From Cristatella mucedo (taxonomy: Eukaryota; Bryozoa; Phylactolaemata; Cristatellidae), in the NCBI GenBank assembly GCA_009760855.2, contig WPIO01000044.1, positions 3,107,893 through 3,147,892 of the forward strand: DNA of 40,000 nucleotides. Direction: 5' to 3'. Under the pieces are notes generated by a model that saw only the letters and a program-made list of their open reading frames with translations, did not search any database and had not been told where the DNA came from. A program made the position numbers and the translations under genes. Positions 34,955-40,000 of the stretch are shown here, piece after piece (the stretch's first letter is position 1; each line of letters begins with the position of its first letter).

Positions 34955-35062
34955 CACACGGCGGCTTCGACCACTAGTATGTATGCTCGCATGTCATCTG
35001 CTTCGCCAGCATACAATACAGCCGCCGTCGCTACCACCGTATGCCACTGAGCGGTTGCAAGA
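34955..35062 (-). repeat. Local CpG-rich repeat, inverted partial copy R3
   Basis: The minus strand reads GTGGTAGCGACGGCGGCTGTATTGTATGC in two blocks, CATACATACTAGTGG and CTCCGGAGCACGAGG, following the order of R2. Its frame reads V-V-A-T-A-A-V-L-Y-A-G-E and ends P-E-H-E-A-stop. Confidence 0.6.
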
Positions 35063-35199
35063 TGACTGACTGCTCGACTGCTCATATACGTACCGTACTT
35101 TGGGGCTATGCCATTCGCTATTCTTCTTCGCCCCGCCCGAGCCCCTACAGAACACCGAGACGAGGCCACGCCCACAACGACCCCCCCCCCCAGTCGCCC

Positions 35200-35460
35200 G
35201 GCGTGAGCCGAAGCGATGAAAACGAAGGTGGCGAAGTATGCGAAAACGAAAATGTCGATGGCGGTCTAGGCTATCGCGAAGCCGAGCACGGTTGAGGCGT
35301 CATTAGTGGCCCAGTAGGCGAGCAGCACGTATGTGACGGCGTGCGGCGTCGACCAGCGCTTAGTGGCGGCGTATTTGTCACCAAAGCAGGACCTACGCGG
35401 CGGAATCGCAGTCGAGCCGCGCGTGGTGGCGGCATAGTCGTGAAGGCACTGGCCCGTCAA
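35200..35460 (-). pseudogene. Possible membrane-protein remnant with in-frame stop
   Basis: One minus-strand frame gives two hydrophobic stretches: V-T-Y-V-L-L-A-Y-W-A-T-N-D-A-S-T-V-L-G-F, then after a single TAG (35269-35267) A-I-D-I-F-V-F-A-Y-F-A-T-F-V-F-I. Both look like membrane segments. The second faintly recalls the A-I-D-(I/V)-W start of the third membrane helix of Cys-loop receptors, but the expected second helix is absent. Family not assigned. It could also be a CpG-rich chance frame. Confidence 0.25.
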
Positions 35461-35559
35461 TGTTGGTTGGTTGCTGAATTGCGCGTTCGAGTCGAGTTGT
35501 TTTCGGTTGAATGAGGTTGCGTGTCGAGTCGGGATAATACCACTTTAGTGGGGGCGCGC

Positions 35560-35775
35560 GAACGTGGCGGCGGCGCGACGAAGAGAACGATGAACGATAC
35601 CCGGCAGATAGAGGGCGTTACGACGACGGCTGTACCGTACGCAGGCGACGTAGGTGGGCAGACACATATACTGATGTACGTCAAACACATATACGATGCC
35701 GTCGTGTAAGCCGCTTCGGAATGCGAGGAGAAAAGGGAGTGCGAGAGGGAGTGGTAGCGTGCATACAGGCCAACG
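35560..35775 (+). repeat. Local CpG-rich repeat, copy R2
   Basis: Partner of R1 in direct orientation about 1.1 kb away. It reads V-T-T-T-A-V-P-Y-A-G-D-V-G-G and H-I-L-M-Y-V on the plus strand, ending in TAA. Confidence 0.75.
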
Positions 35776-35825
35776 CAGCCGCGTGGATTTGAAGCGGCCT
35801 AAACCGAATTGTGATATTTGTTATT

Positions 35826-36228
35826 TTACGGTTTATACTCTCCCCTCTTGCCGGTGTGCTTGCTATGCACTACCTAGACTTTCAATTCTATGCAGATGAC
35901 ACTCAGTTGACACTCAGTTGACACTCAGTACTTTAGCTGTTATCCCTCCCAGGGACTCAGCACATTGAATTCTCTCAAAACTTCCTTGCTGCATGTACTG
36001 ATTACATCCTCGCATGAATGGCAGCAAACGTTTTTAAATTGAATGATGATAAAACCAACTTACTAGTTATGGGCAAACCAAGTCCGAGTCAGAAATCGGA
36101 AAACCTAATGCTCAAAATGTGCTCTGCCAGCATATCTTGAGTTCTCTGAGGGCGCTTTATCAAGTGCATTATTATATCTCTTGTTGAATCGGCACGAAAT
36201 CTGGGCGTTCCGTTCCAATGTAACCCAG
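35826..36228 (+). mobile_element. Family A LINE with reverse-transcriptase motif C, host of a tiny insertion
   Basis: 5'-truncated plus-strand copy. It begins V-Y-T-L-P and reads F-Y-A-D-D-T-Q-L at 35884-35907, then L-N-D-D-K-T-N-L-L-V and similar ORF2 text, ending abruptly at about 36228. The 11-base unit GACACTCAGTT is present three times (35898-35930) where other copies have one. The 22 extra bases shift the frame right after the catalytic motif. Confidence 0.87.
36138..36173 (+). mobile_element. 36-base family A 3'-end insertion with target duplication
   Basis: The sequence (TGAGTTCTCTGAGGGCGCTT then TATCAAGTGCATTATT) is just the last half of the family hairpin plus the tail. ATATCT is present on both sides (36132-36137 and 36174-36179), and removing one copy with the insert restores the host LINE. 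Confidence 0.85.
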
Positions 36229-36491
36229 AGGTGTAGCAAGAGGTGGGGTAGGGGTGGACAGATGTCCCCGGGCGTCAAGTCCAAGAGGGCACCAAAAGCA
36301 AAATTGATTTTGCATATTTTTTTAAGCTTTCATGCAAGAATACCAATCTTGATTTCAAACAAGTTCTTGTTTCTATGGACTTGGCTATTGGTGGCTGAGC
36401 TAATTAAGCGTGTTTACAGTCTTGGACCTAGCAATGGCTTGATACACTGGCGGCACACACGCGAAAACATGGAAACACCGAGGAGGCATCG
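36229..36491. other. Unassigned sequence between two LINE copies
   Basis: Begins CAGAGGTGTAGCAAG, a start seen in some hAT-type elements, but no matching inverted end was found. Confidence 0.3.
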
Positions 36492-37060
36492 ATAATAATA
36501 GATTTTGATAAATCGCCCTCAGAGAACTCATTCTCTTTCTAGGCGCTTTACATTTTCTGCAAAAGAAACACGATCAAGTGGTGAGTGGTACCGTGTTTAA
36601 TGAATAGCATGAATAAGATGGTTAGGGGTGACATACACAGGGTCAGCTCGAAAGTTCGGTTAGTGGCAGCATGCAACAGTGTCAGCACGCATAAGCACAT
36701 AAAGGACGAATCACAGGGACCCACTAAATGCTGTCAGAAATAGGTGCGTCTTCAATTTCTTTTTAAATTTGGTCAAGTCAGGGGATGTTCTGACTCAAGT
36801 CGGGAGGGAGTTCCAGGCTTTGGGAGCATACGAACGAAATGCACGGTCTCCAAGGGATTTGAGGTTTGTCAGAGGTATTGGTAAACTGTTGGATTCCGAA
36901 AAGCGGGCGGTACGATGCTTGGCCTGGTGAGGGAGTAGATCTGAGAGATAGGCTGGAGCCAAAGAATGAAGGGACCTAAAAGTGAACGACAAAACCTTGA
37001 AATCGATCCGTTGCTTGACTGGTAGCCAATGCAGGTGGGCGAAAAGTGGTGTGAATTTAA
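36492..37060 (-). mobile_element. Family A LINE, 5'-truncated
   Basis: Tail at 36492, hairpin with a C-to-A change in one arm, 3' UTR, and ORF2 C-terminus open from 37060 to about 36795 ([31 protein letters not shown]). Truncated at GTGTGAA. The satellite begins about 80 bases further right. Confidence 0.9.
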
Positions 37061-37139
37061 CCACCGTGAATTCTGCTGGCCTCGCAGCGCAGCAACCACT
37101 TTCACCCCTCCTTCCGCGTTCCAACTGCCCTTCCCGTCC

Positions 37140-39610
37140 GCTCGCGAGTCCGACGAATTACCAAATCCACCGCAATTCACTCTAATTAGGCCAGCAATGA
37201 CCAGACGTAAGCGTTGCCGAGCTCAAATTTTTCGCTGATATTGTAGTACACGTTCGAATTTAACTGTCCACAAAATTCCATATCGCTTCGCGCACGCACA
37301 CTTATGCAAATGAGCTTTGACGCCAGACGACCTCAAATCTGCTGCAAACAGCTCCAAAAAGTCTGAAATATCAAACTACGCTACACGCACAATGTACCTA
37401 GAAAATTTCTCACGATTCCGCTTACGCGTTCTCACGAAGTCCACTGAAATAAGATTGCAGTGGCCCAGGCCAATACCGCAATCCACTGCATTCCACCATG
37501 CAACGAAAGAAATCCTAATCAAAAAGCTCCTTTTTTGATTTTATATGACAGCACACTCTGCTAAAATTACATTAAAAAAAATTCACTTGCATTGGCACGG
37601 CCGTTCTCGTGCAATTCGCTGCAATCGACCTCAGTAGCCCGCGCCAATACCGCAATCCACTTCAATCCGCAGAATCCACCGCATAAAAAATCGAACTACA
37701 TTGCACCGAGCTCCAGTTTCTATTGCATATTAAGGTACACTGTGCTGTTCTGTGTGTACAACCACGTAAAATAAAAAAAAATTGTGCAGCCTCGCACTGT
37801 GGCAATGGGCGGCAATCGCCTGAAATGACCTGGAAAACTACCAAAATCCACTCTATTTCACTACAAATTATCCTCAAACCACCATCGCGAAGCTCTAATT
37901 GACATTGCATATAGGTCTAGACTCAGTTCAAAGCGGATCCGCAAAATTTCGCTCCATTGTGCACACGCGTTCTCATGCAATGAATTGCAATCGACTGCAA
38001 CGACCCGGTCCCATACCGAAATCCACCTCAATCCGCCGAAATCCGCTGCAATGCTGCCACTAACCACATTTGCATGCTGACCCTGTGCATGTCACCCCTA
38101 ACCATGTTATTCATGTTGTTAATCAAGCATGATATTACTCACCATTCAATTGCATTTCCCTTTGCAGCAAATGTAAAGCGCCTAGAAAGAGATTGAGTTC
38201 TCTGAGGGCGCTTTATCAAGTGCATTATTATTATATTATTATTATTATTACACAGCGACCAGAACGCGTACACTATAAGCCCTAATTATGTTTGCACGCT
38301 GCTCTCCTCTTCGGTTATTGTGTACTTGCATAACTTCACTGTAATTGCCTCGGCCATTCTGCAGCAATGCTCTGCAATCGACTGCAACTGCCCGGGCCAG
38401 TACGTCAACGTACCGTAACCCGCCGAAAACGACCAAAATACGTACACTTTAGGCTCTACTGGTGATTGCACGTTGCTCTAAGCTTTGGTTATTGTGTAAT
38501 CTCACAATTTCACTACAATCGCCTGGATCATTCGGCAGCAATGCACTGCACTTGACAGCAACGGCCCGGGCCAAAACCTCATTTTACAGCTATCTGATGC
38601 AAAATGCTCTGAAATTGGTTTCGCAATGCTTCAATTTATAATGCATGCTACAAAGCACACTGGTTAAATTCAACCACATCATTTTAAGCAATTGCACTCG
38701 TGCAATCTCGGGCGATGCATGGCAATCTACGGCAACGGCTCGGCTCGAAGCAGTAATCCACTACAATCCGTAGCAAGTTGACACTAAATTGGCTGCACGA
38801 AGTGCCGATTGTCATCGCATTTCACATTTCTTTCTGGTAAAAATGAAATCGTAGGACTTTCAAACTACTTTGCATGTTAATTGTTAACAATTCACGGCAA
38901 TTGACAGCAATGGCAGGGACCAATACCGAAATCCGTGGCAAATCGATGAGAAATCGGCTGCACCAAGCTCCAATTCTCATTCCATGTAACATCTCACTGC
39001 GTGCACACATACTTTCAACCAGCTCTGACCGTTCAATCTTGGGCAATGCATGGCAACAGACGGCAATGGCGCGGGCAAATACGGCAATCCATTATGGTCC
39101 ATCGCAAATCACTTGAAAGTAACTGGGCCAAGCTCAACATATCTTACCGGTGGAAATGCGTCAATCCATAACGGACAGTTACAAATGCACCGACAGTTGC
39201 TGAGAGAAGCTCCAACTTTCTTGTATTGCACTACACTGCATTAAAAGTGCAGCCACATCCTTTTATACAATCGACAAATGCACAATCGAGGGCAATGCAC
39301 GGCAATCGACGGCAATGGCCCGGTCTCCACAGCATTATCCTACTACATTACGCTCACTGTGGGCGCACATGCTGTCCTTTTTCATGTTCAACCTTGGGCA
39401 ATCAATGGCAATCGGCGGCAATTGCCCGAGACAATACAGCAATCTATGATTGTCTGTTACAATTACAAACAAAGCTGGTGGGAGAAGATCGCATTTTTCT
39501 TGTGTGAGCTGTATTAAAAGTGCAACCGCGTCCTATCAACCAATCTTAAACGTACATGCGAGGGCAATCCGCGGCAATCGACGGCAACGGCCTGTGAAAA
39601 TACGATATAG
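37140..39610. repeat. Degenerate tandem satellite, about 175 bp period
   Basis: The anchor GCAA(T/C)GGCCCGG recurs (with changes) near 37457, 37631, 37821, 37997, 38384, 38558, 38732, 38907, 39063, 39312, 39418 and 39583. Spacing is mostly 174-190; the 387 gap holds a 200-base LINE, and the 249 and 106 gaps add up to two units. Each unit also has a CAAT(A)CCGAAATCCACTNCAATCCG stretch, CCAAGCTCCAATT and TTGCATNTT. Before the anchor the unit contains 10-base sub-repeats of the form CGGCAATCGA. Units are highly diverged. No open frame spans the array. Confidence 0.88.
38052..38252 (+). mobile_element. Family A LINE 3' end inserted in the satellite
   Basis: Starts TGCTGCCACTAACCACATTTGCATGC and runs through the intact 3' UTR and hairpin (AAAGCGCC ... 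GGCGCTTTATCAAGTGC) to an (ATT)n tail. Close to the family consensus, so younger than the satellite units it separates. Confidence 0.92.
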
Positions 39611-39673
39611 GATCTTCTCGGGATATTGGTCTCACTGCATGGAGATTTCAAGAATCATGAAGGACAGTATAGA

Positions 39674-39907
39674 TTATCTCCGAGAAGAAAAAACAACTAG
39701 TTTTTCCGGCTCACATATCTTGATGCCAAATTTGGTTTCTTGTAGAAAGTTGAGAAGCTTTTGAAGACACTCGCCAGGCCAAGCTCCGCCAGCAATGTTA
39801 GAGGCTTGTATTGTTCTGACATTGATGTAATAGAGCAGTACAATGAAATATTTGGCTGTACGATACTTCTTGCCTCGCGTCATGAAAAGGCACAAAAGAC
39901 CCCCTGG
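39674..39907 (-). CDS. Possible terminal exon of an unknown gene
   Basis: A minus-strand frame after an acceptor-like AAATCCAG reads, among others, R-G-K-K-Y-R-T-A-K-Y-F-I-V-L-L-Y-Y and V-R-T-I-Q-A-S, G-G-A-W-P-G-E-C-L-Q-K-L-L-N-F-L and G-I-K-I-C-E-P-E-K-L-V-V-F-S-S, ending in TAA at 39674. The composition looks like an ordinary folded protein and lacks satellite or LINE similarity. I do not recognise the family. If real, the gene's other exons are beyond 40000. Confidence 0.4.
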   Translation of the reverse strand, partial: PGGLLCLFMTRGKKYRTAKYFIVLLYYINVRTIQASNIAGGAWPGECLQKLLNFLQETKFGIKICEPEKLVVFSSRR

Positions 39908-40000
39908 ATTTCGCATCTTTCATTTCCAGTTATGGAGAAGATGTGTTTCCTAATTTGAGAATTGCCTTGCAAGTTCTTTTCACCATAACTGTATCAGTTG

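Noticed and set aside
36229-36491. hAT-type DNA transposon starting CAGAGGTGTAGCAAG
   Set aside because: No inverted partner end or 8-base target duplication was found to its right before the next LINE.
37140-39610. CRISPR-like regular spacing
   Set aside because: The repeated units are about 175 bases long, diverged along their whole length, without short identical repeats and unique spacers. The genome is animal.

Overview
This is metazoan nuclear DNA, most likely from a non-vertebrate animal. Coding exons are short (31 to 211 bases), have consensus splice sites, and lie in a sea of non-LTR retrotransposon debris and (CA)n and (GA)n microsatellites. No bacterial operon, prophage, CRISPR array or intact RNA gene was seen. 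I cannot name the species from sequence alone.

Two host genes are recognised, both on the minus strand. (1) A complete nine-exon PSMC3IP/HOP2 gene (meiotic homologous-pairing protein 2) runs from its ATG at 34140 to its TGA at 11041. It encodes 214 residues in 645 coding bases spread over 23.1 kb. Every junction keeps phase, every intron has GT-AG ends except one GC-AG intron, and the protein follows vertebrate HOP2 from the first to the last residue. (2) At the left edge lies the first coding exon (1031 to 821) of a type II regulatory subunit of cAMP-dependent protein kinase, carrying the dimerization/docking domain. The rest of that gene lies beyond position 1. A third possible coding segment of unknown family is on the minus strand at 39674-39907.

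Layout: 1-1031 PKA-RII exon and intron; 1032-11040 intergenic, with one LINE 3' fragment, one LINE copy, and a three-layer LINE nest at 7437-10492; 11041-34140 PSMC3IP. Its large introns hold most of the other transposons: intron 8 two LINE bodies; intron 7 a three-element LINE nest; intron 4 a DNA transposon with terminal inverted repeats; intron 3 several LINE fragments, a tRNA-derived SINE and GA/CA arrays; intron 1 a two-element LINE nest. From 34141 to 35800 is a CpG-rich 5' flank with a local repeat present in three copies. From 35826 to 37060 are more LINE copies. From about 37140 to 39610 is a degenerate tandem satellite of about 175 bp period, itself interrupted by a LINE.

The dominant repeat is one CR1/L2-like LINE family (called family A here) with a conserved 3' hairpin and an (ATT)n tail. 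More than fifteen copies of very different ages are present, and several are nested with visible target-site duplications. A second LINE family (B) with an (ATTAC)n-type tail is present once.
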